A stretch of 52,752 bases of DNA from Oleiharenicola sp. (lineage in GTDB: Bacteria > Verrucomicrobiota > Verrucomicrobiia > Opitutales > Opitutaceae): the NCBI GenBank assembly GCA_025363455.1, contig JANYDW010000030.1:1-52752 (forward strand). Reading direction: 5' to 3'. Below the pieces are notes generated by a model. That model did not search any database and was not told the origin of the DNA. It was given only the letters and a program-made list of their open reading frames with translations. A program made the translations under genes and the position numbers. Of this stretch, positions 36,581 through 45,003 are shown in pieces; the first letter of the stretch is position 1; each line of letters starts with the position of its first letter.

Positions 36581-37180
36581 TCAGGGGCGCTTTTCGGTGA
36601 CCGGTTTCGCGGCGGGCGACGACTTGAGGTGCAGGCCGGCGAGCCGAGCGAGATCGATAATCCCATCGCGCGGCTTGTCGTTGACACTCACGACCGTGGC
36701 GCCCACGGCCAACGCCCCGGCCGGGACCGCGTCGGCACCGTTGCCGATTTCGAGAATAGGGCCGAAAGCCGCCAGCACGCTAGCTTCATAACCGTGGCTT
36801 TGCTTTTCGAGTTCCCACGGATCTGTGCCGGGTGAGGTGGCGAGGGTTTGGAAATCCGTGAGGGCCGCCGAATCCACGGTGAGCGTCGTGGGGCTGCAGT
36901 TCCTGATTGTGAGAGCGTATTCGTCCCAGTAAGCATCGCGCTTCCAGGAGCCCGGGCCGTGAAAGGCGATGAGGCTGTGAACGAGGACTTCGATGGCCGG
37001 CGACTGGCCGGCGTCGTGCGGAGCCGGGGCGGCGGTCAGGTTGAGGGCGACGGGTGACCGGAGGTCCTTGCCCGCGGATTTGTATTTGGAGGAGACGCAA
37101 CCCGCGGACAGGAGGACGGCACTGAGCGAGAGCGCGACGGCGGGCCCGATCCGGGGAATGAAAAGACAGGTTGTTAACAT
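36581..37180 (-). CDS. Lipoprotein of the KYK/GPGSWKR family, short form
   Basis: The 199-residue product has lipobox LLSAGC (Cys28) and shares with the lipoprotein at 34752-35540 the run CVSSKYK, FHGPGSWKRDAYWDEYAL, LTVDSAALTDF, SPGTDPWELEK. It lacks the hydrophobic hairpin and ends after ILEIGNGADAVPAGALAVGA and a short basic tail. It is probably tethered to a membrane facing the periplasm. Two related lipoproteins flanking a peptidase gene point to a shared envelope role, which is not known. Confidence 0.8.
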   Translation of the reverse strand: MLTTCLFIPRIGPAVALSLSAVLLSAGCVSSKYKSAGKDLRSPVALNLTAAPAPHDAGQSPAIEVLVHSLIAFHGPGSWKRDAYWDEYALTIRNCSPTTLTVDSAALTDFQTLATSPGTDPWELEKQSHGYEASVLAAFGPILEIGNGADAVPAGALAVGATVVSVNDKPRDGIIDLARLAGLHLKSSPAAKPVTEKRP

Positions 37181-37332
37181 TGGGGAAGATTGTCCTCGGC
37201 CAGCGCGCGGACTTCGTGCCAGTTTACATCAGCGGTGACAGGCAAAGGGGGAAAGGGAGGACGATGAAGGCGGCGGGCATGTGGAAAGCGGCATTCGGTT
37301 GGTGGAAACAGCGGGGATGCGGACAAACTTGC

Positions 37333-38085
37333 CTAGAAAGCGTAGGAGAATCCCGTCGTCAGAATCACAGGCGGACCGCCAAGCCAGTTGTGCGAGGCGG
37401 CGAGTTTCAAGCCCTTGAGGACGACGGCGGCTTCGAACTGGAAGGAGATTCTCCGCGTGAGGGGCCGGCTGATTCCCAATTGAATGGTATTCCACACACC
37501 TTCGTGGAGCCCCTCCGCCATTTCCTCTTCCTCCTCGTCACCACCGAGGACCGTGGTCGCGCAGGCCGCCGCCACCACACCCACTCCGGTCCAAACCCTG
37601 GTGCCGTTGGCGAGATGCCACTCGGCATTCACGGTGGGCCAAGTCAGGAACCACGGATCGCAATCGGGGCAGCCGAAGGTCCGGGCCTTTGGGTAGTAGA
37701 TCACCGGGACCTTGAAATAAACCCGGAAGTCCCGGGAGGGCTGGGCCAGGACGTATCGGAAGCGCAAGCCGTAGCCCGGGGTGAAATTGCCCAGTTCACC
37801 GGCCAGAACGCCGACCGAAAGACGATTGGTGATGCCGTAGGCCACCTCGCCAAGACCGACGAAGGGTATGCCGGTCACTGTCGTGGCTATGATTTTCCCC
37901 TTTGGTGGACAAAGGTAGTCGCCTTGGACAAGGTTGTCTGTGTCGGACCACCCGTCGCTCTCGCCGGCCATGAAGTCTTGCCCGGCGTTGCGTTCGTCGG
38001 TCAATGCCTCGGCGACGAACTGCCCGAGGCTGAGTGGCGCCGCGCTAAGAGCCAGGAGGCAAACGGTGACGAGAGCATTTTTCAT
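37333..38085 (-). CDS. Predicted outer-membrane beta-barrel protein
   Basis: The 250-residue product has a signal peptide (MKNALVTVCLLALSAAPLSL, cleavage near SLG) and then alternating amphipathic strands: GLGEVAYGITNRLSVGVLAG, GLRFRYVLAQ, RDFRVYFKVPVIYYP, TVNAEWHLANG, RISFQFEAAVVLKG. It ends in TTGFSYAF, and the C-terminal Phe with alternating aromatics is the usual outer-membrane assembly signal. An acidic loop (GGDEEEEEMAEG) and a CPDC pair are present. The long upstream open frame is not used; ATG 38085 overlaps the stop of a 26-codon ORF (TGATG). Confidence 0.8.
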   Translation of the reverse strand: MKNALVTVCLLALSAAPLSLGQFVAEALTDERNAGQDFMAGESDGWSDTDNLVQGDYLCPPKGKIIATTVTGIPFVGLGEVAYGITNRLSVGVLAGELGNFTPGYGLRFRYVLAQPSRDFRVYFKVPVIYYPKARTFGCPDCDPWFLTWPTVNAEWHLANGTRVWTGVGVVAAACATTVLGGDEEEEEMAEGLHEGVWNTIQLGISRPLTRRISFQFEAAVVLKGLKLAASHNWLGGPPVILTTGFSYAF

Positions 38086-38165
38086 CACAGGGGAGGGGTG
38101 GAATGATCTGGCTCGGTCGCGACGAGGACGGTCAGCAGGGTGAGGATGATGATGAGGGCGATCAT
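38085..38165 (-). CDS. Possible 26-residue hydrophobic leader peptide
   Basis: A short ORF encodes MIALIIILTLLTVLVATEPD plus HSTPPL, a single hydrophobic helix with a short polar tail. Its TGA overlaps the ATG of the barrel gene (TGATG at 38087-38083), the arrangement seen in translational coupling. There is no clear Shine-Dalgarno in front of it, and it is too short for codon statistics, so it may be fortuitous. Confidence 0.4.
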   Translation of the reverse strand: MIALIIILTLLTVLVATEPDHSTPPL

Positions 38166-38338
38166 GGGGCGGTGGGGTTGGGGTCTGCGCTCCAGAGAAT
38201 ATCAGTTCCCGCGCCGGGACGTGAGTTGATAAACTTGATGGGCCCATTGATTGTCTCAATGGGGCCGCGCGCGCCGGCCGGCACGGCGTGAAGAACGTTG
38301 CCTCGTGGGCGCCGGGACTGTTATTGGGCAACGCAGCG

Positions 38339-39238
38339 ATGAATATCCACCATCTGGAACTTTTCTACCATGTGGCGCAGCATGGTGGGATCAGCGCGGC
38401 GGTGCGGCATATGCCGTATGGCGTCCAGCAGCCGGCGGTGAGCAGCCAGATCCGTTTGCTCGAGAATGATCTCGGCGTGAAACTCTTCGAGCGGCAGCCG
38501 TTCCGGCTTACGGCGGAGGGGGAGGAGCTGCTGGCGTTTGCGAAGCCGTTTTTCGAGAATGTTGATGCGGTCGGCGCGCGGCTGGGCCGGCGGACCGGTG
38601 TCCAGATCCGCATCGGTGGCTCGGAATGGGTGCTGCGCAACTACCTGCCCGGAATCATCCGGCGGGTGAAACGGATACACCCGGGACTGCGGATGTCGAT
38701 GTGCACCGGGTTTCAGCCGCAGATGGAGGCGCTGTTGCGCGATGACAAACTGGACCTGGCGGTCTCGACGGCGCTGCTCGCGCGCTCCGCCCCGGGCTTG
38801 CGGCGCATGCCGCTGGTGCGGATCCCGCTCGTGTTGCAGGTGCACAAATCATCGCGCCTCAGGTCGGCGACCGAGCTGTGGGCGAGCCGACGAATCGCGG
38901 AACCGCTCATCAGCAGTGTGCCGGCGCCCGACAATGTCTTTCAGAAGGGACTGAAGCGGCTTGGCGTGGCGTGGCGTCCTTCCGTCGAGGCGACCTCGCT
39001 GGAACTAGTGACACGGTATGTGGCGGACCGGCAGGGCATCGGGGTGAACGTGGCCATGCCCGAGCTTTCGCGGCATCCGCTCGTGCGGGTGCTGCCGCTC
39101 GAAGGATTTGACCCGGTCGAGATCATCGCGATCTGGCGGGGCGAGCCGGGCGCAGTGGTGCGCGCAGTGATTGAGGAGTCGCAACGCTATGTGCGCGAGA
39201 CATGGCCGGAATATGCGGTGGCGGGCAATCTGCCGTGA
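38339..39238 (+). CDS. LysR-type transcriptional regulator
   Basis: The 299-residue protein has an N-terminal winged helix-turn-helix (MNIHHLELFYHVAQHGGISA, QQPAVSSQIRLLENDLGVKL, FERQPFRLTAEGEELL). A type-2 periplasmic-binding-like effector domain follows (VQIRIGGSEWVLRNYLPGII, DDKLDLAVSTALL, SLELVTRYVADRQGIGVNVA). ATG 38339 is chosen over GTG 38288 because LysR proteins start just before the HTH. It is divergent from the envelope cluster (38085/38165), so by the usual LysR logic that cluster is its first candidate target. Confidence 0.88.
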   Translation: MNIHHLELFYHVAQHGGISAAVRHMPYGVQQPAVSSQIRLLENDLGVKLFERQPFRLTAEGEELLAFAKPFFENVDAVGARLGRRTGVQIRIGGSEWVLRNYLPGIIRRVKRIHPGLRMSMCTGFQPQMEALLRDDKLDLAVSTALLARSAPGLRRMPLVRIPLVLQVHKSSRLRSATELWASRRIAEPLISSVPAPDNVFQKGLKRLGVAWRPSVEATSLELVTRYVADRQGIGVNVAMPELSRHPLVRVLPLEGFDPVEIIAIWRGEPGAVVRAVIEESQRYVRETWPEYAVAGNLP

Positions 39239-39480
39239 TTGCAAGTGCCATGGCCTGATGCCTTTCGGCCCACGCTGACCATGGCCGGGCGGCAAAAGTG
39301 GGAATCGGCAGGAAGGGGCGGCGGGATGGGATTGCCCGAAATCCTCCTGCCGGGGAGATTCCCGACCGGTTCAGGGCACCAGCCCCAAGGCCGGCACCCG
39401 CCTTCGTCCCGTTCCACGGGACTACGGCGCGGCGAGCAGACACGAGGTCGATTCTGTCCGGCCGCATCGGGCCACAATGA

Positions 39481-41487
39481 TCAAACCGACTGGCCGAGGT
39501 TGGGCATGGGCAGGTCGAGGGTGGCGGCGAGGGCGCGGTACATTTCGCCTTCCTCGACCGTCACGGTGCCGTCCTGGGCGATGACGTGGGCGGTGGCGAC
39601 GAGCAGGCGCTTCTTGATGGGCAGCGAACTGACGGCGAGCTTGTCGAGCGCAGCGTCCACTTGTTCGAGGCCGCAGGCGGTTGGTTCGAGCAGAGCGAGC
39701 TGGCCGGCCAGCAGGGGCAACTGCGCCACCCCTGCTGCGAAGGCAGCCGAGGTATCTTTGCTGCTGAGGGAGGCCAGGGCGGAAAGTACCACGGCGATCT
39801 CGGTGTGCAGGGCGTCGAACGAATCAAACTGCATTTTCCGGTTCGGCGTTTGCGCGAGTCGGAGCTGGCTGAGCAGCATTTTCTGCAGGGCATACTCGAA
39901 CGGGGTAACGCGGGCGTCGGCGTGAACGAGTTCGTCGAGCGTGGTGGCGAAACGGTCGAGCGCCGCGGCGTCCAACAGACGCAAGGCGGGCAGGGTCAGC
40001 TGGAGCAAGGGGAGGCGGGCGGCGGGATCCACGACGCTGAACGCGGAGCGTAGGCCCGCAAGCTCGTCCGCCGCGGTCTGGCCGGCGTGCCGGGCCACGA
40101 GGGCCTGTTGCTGGTCACGCGCGGCCTTGTCGCCGTTGAGCAAAAGGCCGTAGACGAGCACCTGCGCCGTCGTGGAGTCGCGGGTGGCTTCACGCAAGCG
40201 CGTGGGAATCGAGTCGAGCAGCAACTGGGCGTGCCGGAAGTGCGACTCCGTGAGTGCGCCAATGTCGGCGACCACGGCCACGGGCTTGAAGGGCAGGGAG
40301 ACAAAGGTCCGCGGACGCGGCAGGTCGGGCTGGGCGGCATGTACCCGGCTGAGGGTTTCGTCGGCGCTGTAACGGGTGCCGCCGCCGAAACCGGCCACGG
40401 CGGACGACTCGTGGGCGATGTCCACCACCTCGGGCGGATCGAAGAGCTTACCGTCCCACGACGGATCCACGGCCCGGATGCGCTCGTCGAGCGGCGGGTG
40501 GGTGGCCCAGAGGCCGCCGAAGTTGGACCGGAAGGCCTGGGCGATGAAGAAGTGGCCGATCTCGCCGGCATGGTTGTTGATCATTGTGCCACCGAGGGCG
40601 TAGCCGCCGATTTTCTTGAGTGCGCCCGTGATACCGCCGGGATTGCGGGTGAACTGGACGGCGGAGGCGTCGGCCAGGAACTCGCGCTGGCGTGACACGG
40701 CGGCTTGGATCATCCGGCCGAAAAAATAGCCGACGTAGCCGAGAATCATCAAGGCGAGTCCGATCGCGAGGATAGCGAAGATACTATTGTCCTTCTTGCC
40801 GCTTGAGCGGCCGCTGCCCTGGCCGAGCGACTGGAGGATGCCCCGGCCCATGAGGCCGATGACGAGAATGCCAAAGACGACGGACGTGATGCGGACGTTG
40901 AGTCGCATATCACCGTTGAGGATATGGCTGAACTCGTGGGCGATGACGCCTTGCAGCTCGTCGCGCGTAAGCTTGTCGAGCGTCCCCCGGGTGACGGCGA
41001 CCGCGGCGTCGGCGGTGGTGAGGCCGGCGGCGAAGGCATTGAGGCCGGGCTCGTCCTCCAGCACGTAGACGGCCGGCATGGGGATGCCCGAAGCAATGGA
41101 CATCTCCTCGACGACGTTGAGGAGCTTGCGTTCGCGCAGGTCAGTGGTCTTCAGGTCAACCGCGCGGCCGCCGACCATCTCGGCGATGGCGGAGCCGCCG
41201 TCGCGCATTTGCGACCACTTGTAGAGCGAGGCGAGGCCGACGACCGTGAATGTGCCGAGGGAGACGCCGAGGAAGACCCGGGGATCCCACCAAGAGCGGT
41301 CCTTCATCTGAAGGGCTTGGTATTCGTGGCGGCGGCTGCGCTCACGGGAGAAGTCGCCCGAGTGATTGATCGCGAGCATGGCGCTCGCATAGCCCCCGAG
41401 GACCGTCCCCCCGAGGGCGAGCGCAAAGAGGAACACGAGCCAGTTGGTTCGTTTCTTAGCGCGATCCTGGGCTTCGAAGAAGTCCAT
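39481..41487 (-). CDS. Membrane M48 metallopeptidase (HtpX-like) with TerB-like C-terminus
   Basis: The 668-residue protein has two N-terminal membrane segments (WLVFLFALALGGTVLGGYAS, VFLGVSLGTFTVVGLASLY). The M48 core follows: LNAFAAG, zinc motif GVIAHEFSHILNGD (HExxH), two further membrane helices, and REFLADASAVQFTRNP with the third zinc ligand. ATHPPLDERIRAVDP is a typical M48 tail. The last 330 residues are extra. They end in KKRLLVATAHVIAQDGTVTV and EEGEMYRALAATLDLP, which resembles a TerB-like helical domain. It lies downstream of lemA on the same strand, a common pairing. Confidence 0.9.
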   Translation of the reverse strand: MDFFEAQDRAKKRTNWLVFLFALALGGTVLGGYASAMLAINHSGDFSRERSRRHEYQALQMKDRSWWDPRVFLGVSLGTFTVVGLASLYKWSQMRDGGSAIAEMVGGRAVDLKTTDLRERKLLNVVEEMSIASGIPMPAVYVLEDEPGLNAFAAGLTTADAAVAVTRGTLDKLTRDELQGVIAHEFSHILNGDMRLNVRITSVVFGILVIGLMGRGILQSLGQGSGRSSGKKDNSIFAILAIGLALMILGYVGYFFGRMIQAAVSRQREFLADASAVQFTRNPGGITGALKKIGGYALGGTMINNHAGEIGHFFIAQAFRSNFGGLWATHPPLDERIRAVDPSWDGKLFDPPEVVDIAHESSAVAGFGGGTRYSADETLSRVHAAQPDLPRPRTFVSLPFKPVAVVADIGALTESHFRHAQLLLDSIPTRLREATRDSTTAQVLVYGLLLNGDKAARDQQQALVARHAGQTAADELAGLRSAFSVVDPAARLPLLQLTLPALRLLDAAALDRFATTLDELVHADARVTPFEYALQKMLLSQLRLAQTPNRKMQFDSFDALHTEIAVVLSALASLSSKDTSAAFAAGVAQLPLLAGQLALLEPTACGLEQVDAALDKLAVSSLPIKKRLLVATAHVIAQDGTVTVEEGEMYRALAATLDLPMPNLGQSV

Positions 41488-41502
41488 GGGGTGGGAAATG
41501 GC

Positions 41503-41583
41503 TGAAGGACTGAAAAACTGAAGGGCCGAAGTCTTCTGCGCGGGTGCGACCGATATCGCCTGGTTCAGCCTTTCAGTCCTTCA
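41503..41583. repeat. Inverted repeat between lemA and the M48 gene
   Basis: TGAAGGACTGAAA (41503-41515) and TTTCAGTCCTTCA (41571-41583) are exact reverse complements. Extra partial repeats (ACTGAAGGGC, CATTCAGTCTTTCA) lie around them. It could partially terminate lemA transcripts or be another dispersed element. Confidence 0.6.
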
Positions 41584-41596
41584 CGCATTCAGTCTT

Positions 41597-42199
41597 TCAC
41601 GTAAACTTCACCTGCGGGGCATTGCGCTCGGCGGCGACGTCGACTTGAAAGAGTTGGGCCTCGGCGAAGTTGAACATGCCGGCAATCAGGTTGGTCGGGA
41701 AGCGCTCGCGGGTGGTGTTGAAGAGCGTAACGGCATCGTTGTACGCCTGGCGGGCGAACGAGATTTTGTTCTCCGTGGAGGTGAGCTCCTCGGTGAGCTG
41801 CATCATGTTTTGGTTGGCTTTGAGGTCAGGATATTGCTCGGAGACGACCATGAGGCGCGAGAGGGCGCCGCCCAGACCCGACTCAGCGGAGAGCAGGCCC
41901 TTCATGGCGCCGGCATCGGCGGGGTTGGCGGCGGCAGCCTTCGACGCCGCGTAGGCGGTGTTACGAGCCGCGATGACGGCCTCGAGGGTCTCGCGCTCGT
42001 GCTTCATATAGCCCTTGGCGGTTTCGACCAGATTGGGGATGAGGTCGTAGCGGCGCTTCAACTGGACGTCGATCTGCGCGAAGGCGTTCTTGAATCGATT
42101 GCGGAGGGTGACGAGGCCGTTATAGGCGCCGACGACCCAGAAGGCGAACAAGAGGGCGACGCCACCGACGACGAGCAGAAGGATGAGGGCTATACTCAT
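41597..42199 (-). CDS. lemA: LemA family protein
   Basis: The 200-residue protein has an N-terminal membrane anchor (ALILLLVVGGVALLFAFWVV) and the LemA helical core YNGLVTLRNRFKNAFAQIDV, QLKRRYDLIPNLVETAKGYM, HERETLEAVIAAR, SEQYPDLKANQNMMQLTEEL and ISFARQAYNDAVTLFNTTRE. LemA proteins are often encoded with membrane M48 peptidases, as here. Their molecular role is not settled; an envelope or stress role is likely. Confidence 0.95.
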   Translation of the reverse strand: MSIALILLLVVGGVALLFAFWVVGAYNGLVTLRNRFKNAFAQIDVQLKRRYDLIPNLVETAKGYMKHERETLEAVIAARNTAYAASKAAAANPADAGAMKGLLSAESGLGGALSRLMVVSEQYPDLKANQNMMQLTEELTSTENKISFARQAYNDAVTLFNTTRERFPTNLIAGMFNFAEAQLFQVDVAAERNAPQVKFT

Positions 42200-42345
42200 G
42201 GGGAGGGAATGGGTTGAACCGAACGCGCCACTTTGTGTCGGAAGCGGCAGAACGGCGCGAGAAATTTCATGTTACACCGGGCAGACATCTTTGGAGCAGG
42301 CGGCGCTTGCCAGCCGCGGGCGCGGACTGCACATTCCTGCCGTCA

Positions 42346-44955
42346 ATGAAGCTGCTGGCGCGCCCCCTCTTGCTCCTCCTCTGCCTGCCGGCCAGCCAGC
42401 TGCTGGGGCAGGTCGCCAGCCCGGCTCCGCTGGCGGCTGAGGCGGCGGCCTTGCAAACCGTGCCCGGACGCTGGATCGTAATGGAAGTCCGCGCCGATCA
42501 GGCCCTGCAGATCGGATTCCCGGCCACGGCGGCCACCATCTACCGGGAAGTTTTAGCCGACAAGGCGGTGCCGGCCGGCACGCGGCAACGGGTGACCCTG
42601 TCCTTGGTGACGGCCCTGATGGACGCGGGCGAGCCGGCCGCCGCGCAGACGGCGCTGCAAAGCTACGACGGACCACGCGGCACGGCTTATCAATTGCGGG
42701 TAGGATTGCTGGCGGTCACGGCCCGGCGTTTCGAGCAGGCACGAGCAGCGCTGACGGGAGGCAAGGTGGAGGACTTGCCTGAGCCGGATCGTGGCTGGTG
42801 GTATTTTCTCCAGGCGAGTGTGGTTGAATCAGAGCCCAATATTTCCCTCGCGAACCAGCTCTACGACCGGGCCAAGCAGGCGGCGGTGTCCGAACTGCAG
42901 CGGACACGTTTCGAGCTCGCGTTCCAGCAAGCGTTGCTGGTGAGAGGCCAGTTCAGCGAGGCCCAACTGCCGAATCTGCGCAGTAACATGGACCGCTACC
43001 AGGGACAGCGGATTGGCTATACCGCCGTGCGAACCTACGTCGCGGCCCTCGCCGGGCTGGGCCGCGCTGCCGAGGCTCAGGTGATCTTGCAGCGGCAACT
43101 GGCGGTGCTGCCTGCCACCGAGCGCAACGAGGCCGATCAGTTTGGCCTGATGCTCGGCCTGATCGCGGGGGAGAACAGTGTGGCGGGCCGGCAGGCGTTC
43201 CGACAGCTTTTGCGCGACGGCCAGCGACCTGAGACCCAGCGACTGGCGCTGCAATTGCTGGTGCGCGGGACGAAGACCCCGGCCGAAAGAGAGCAGCTGC
43301 GTCGCGACGTGACTGAACTCATCGGCGCGCCGATATCTCATGCAATCATCGAGGATTTGTATTTGGTGCGAGCGCAGACTGCCTTGACGGACAAGGTCTA
43401 CGCCATGGCCGAGGAGGATGTACGCGTATTGCTCGAGCAATATCCCGCCTCGGCCCAGAAGGCACCGGCGCTGGGGGTCCGGTTGGCGGTGGCTTGGGAC
43501 TTGAAGCGCTATCGGAGAGCGGCCGAGGTGATCGTGCAATTGCGTGCGGTCATCGTCCCCGGTCGGACCCGCGCCGAGTTGGGCGTGCTGCAGGCCGAGG
43601 CATTTTTCCGGGCGGAGGACTATCGCAACGCGGCGGATGCTTACGAAGCCTCACTCCATGAAGCGCCGCTGGCGGCGCCGGCCGGCGTATTGATTTTCCA
43701 GCGGGTGCTGGCGGAAATCCGGGCCGGCCGCCTCGAGGTGGCGGCGAAACAGCTGGATGAGGCGAGCGGCAACGCCGGCTTTGACTCCCTGAATCGCTGG
43801 CAGGCCGAATGGAACCTAATCAAGGAAATGCAGGTGGCTGGGCAGAATCAGGCGGCCTCAACCCGCGTGGAACACCTGCTCGCCACAGGTACGCAGGAGG
43901 TACCCGGGGAATTGCGCATCCGCCTGATGTGGCTGCGAGCCAAGCTGTCCTTTGACAACGGCCGGCCCGAGGCGGCGCTACAGCAGTCGGAGGAACTGCT
44001 GGGGCCGTTGAACTTGGAAAAGCCGCTCGAGGCGACCTTGCGGACCAACACCTTTAGCCTGGCCCAGCTCTTGAAAGCCCAAGCCCTGCTCGCGCTTGGT
44101 CGCGATAGCGAGGGCTTTGCGGTGCTGGACAAACTACGGGCCAATTTTCACGCCACCGAGGCGGCGCAGTATTCGTACCTCGTGCAGGCCAGCCACCTGA
44201 CCCAGACCGGAGACCTGGCCGGCGCCCAGCGGGTGCTGATCAGCTTCGTGGATCCGGCCGGAGGTTACCCGCAGAGCGATTATGCGCCACTGGCACTGTA
44301 CCAAGCGGCGCTTATCCTTGAGCGACAGGGCCTCGACCGGCAGCTGCAAGAGGCCCACAAGCTGCTCGAACAGTTGGTGCAGAATTATCCGAACAATGAA
44401 TTGGTGTTCAGTGCCCGCATGAAGCAGGGCGATCTGCTTCGAAAACTGAATGATTTCGCCACGGCGCGGCGGATCTATGAGTTCCTCGTCAACAATTACC
44501 CGGGTCATCCCGACGAATTGCTCGCCGAACTGGCCCTCGCAGACAGTCTTTCCGGGCAGGGGGCGAACAGTATGGTCAACTCCGAGAGCGCATCGGCGAT
44601 CTACGAGAAACTGCGGGATCTGCCGTCGGCCCCGGTGGACCTGCGGGTCGAGGCGGGTTTTAAATGGGGCACTGCCCTGGCCAAACGCGGCCAGTCGGCC
44701 AAGGCACAGACGGAATTCTGGTCGGTCGTGCAGGGTTTCCTGCTTGATCCGGTGCAGGCCGCGAAGCTCGGCGCCAAAGGTCGTTGGTGGATCTCCAAAT
44801 CTCTCCTGGAGTTCGCGCAAATCCATGAGGACGCCGGCCGGTTGGACGAGGCCCAACGTGCCTATCAGCTGATAGTGGACAATAAATTAAGCGGTGGAGC
44901 GCTGGCGCAGGCGAAGCTGGCGCGCTTCCGGCCGGTGGGAGGAACCGCGCCATGA
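42346..44955 (+). CDS. Exported TPR-repeat protein of the ExbB/ExbD operon
   Basis: The 869-residue protein begins with a signal peptide (MKLLARPLLLLLCLPASQLL, cleavage near LGQVAS). The rest is alpha-helical with degenerate tetratricopeptide pairs, for example PATAATIYREVLADKAVPAG, AEAFFRAEDYRNAADAYEAS, DFATARRIYEFLVNNYPGHP and AGRLDEAQRAYQLIVDN. The C-terminal third resembles the YbgF/BamD-type outer-membrane TPR proteins. The position ahead of exbB suggests a periplasmic or outer-membrane partner of the motor. The start is set at ATG 42346 because the earlier frame (from TTG 42214) precedes the signal peptide. It lies 48 bases before exbB. Confidence 0.85.
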   Translation: MKLLARPLLLLLCLPASQLLGQVASPAPLAAEAAALQTVPGRWIVMEVRADQALQIGFPATAATIYREVLADKAVPAGTRQRVTLSLVTALMDAGEPAAAQTALQSYDGPRGTAYQLRVGLLAVTARRFEQARAALTGGKVEDLPEPDRGWWYFLQASVVESEPNISLANQLYDRAKQAAVSELQRTRFELAFQQALLVRGQFSEAQLPNLRSNMDRYQGQRIGYTAVRTYVAALAGLGRAAEAQVILQRQLAVLPATERNEADQFGLMLGLIAGENSVAGRQAFRQLLRDGQRPETQRLALQLLVRGTKTPAEREQLRRDVTELIGAPISHAIIEDLYLVRAQTALTDKVYAMAEEDVRVLLEQYPASAQKAPALGVRLAVAWDLKRYRRAAEVIVQLRAVIVPGRTRAELGVLQAEAFFRAEDYRNAADAYEASLHEAPLAAPAGVLIFQRVLAEIRAGRLEVAAKQLDEASGNAGFDSLNRWQAEWNLIKEMQVAGQNQAASTRVEHLLATGTQEVPGELRIRLMWLRAKLSFDNGRPEAALQQSEELLGPLNLEKPLEATLRTNTFSLAQLLKAQALLALGRDSEGFAVLDKLRANFHATEAAQYSYLVQASHLTQTGDLAGAQRVLISFVDPAGGYPQSDYAPLALYQAALILERQGLDRQLQEAHKLLEQLVQNYPNNELVFSARMKQGDLLRKLNDFATARRIYEFLVNNYPGHPDELLAELALADSLSGQGANSMVNSESASAIYEKLRDLPSAPVDLRVEAGFKWGTALAKRGQSAKAQTEFWSVVQGFLLDPVQAAKLGAKGRWWISKSLLEFAQIHEDAGRLDEAQRAYQLIVDNKLSGGALAQAKLARFRPVGGTAP

Positions 44956-45003
44956 GCTTTGGCATTTACGCGCGAATCACGCCCTGCATGATGCGCGACA
45001 CCA

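Noticed and set aside
39239..39480. Gap between the LysR gene and the M48 gene
   Set aside because: Small G/C-rich stems can be drawn, but no repeat seen elsewhere in the window, RNA gene or convincing ORF is present.
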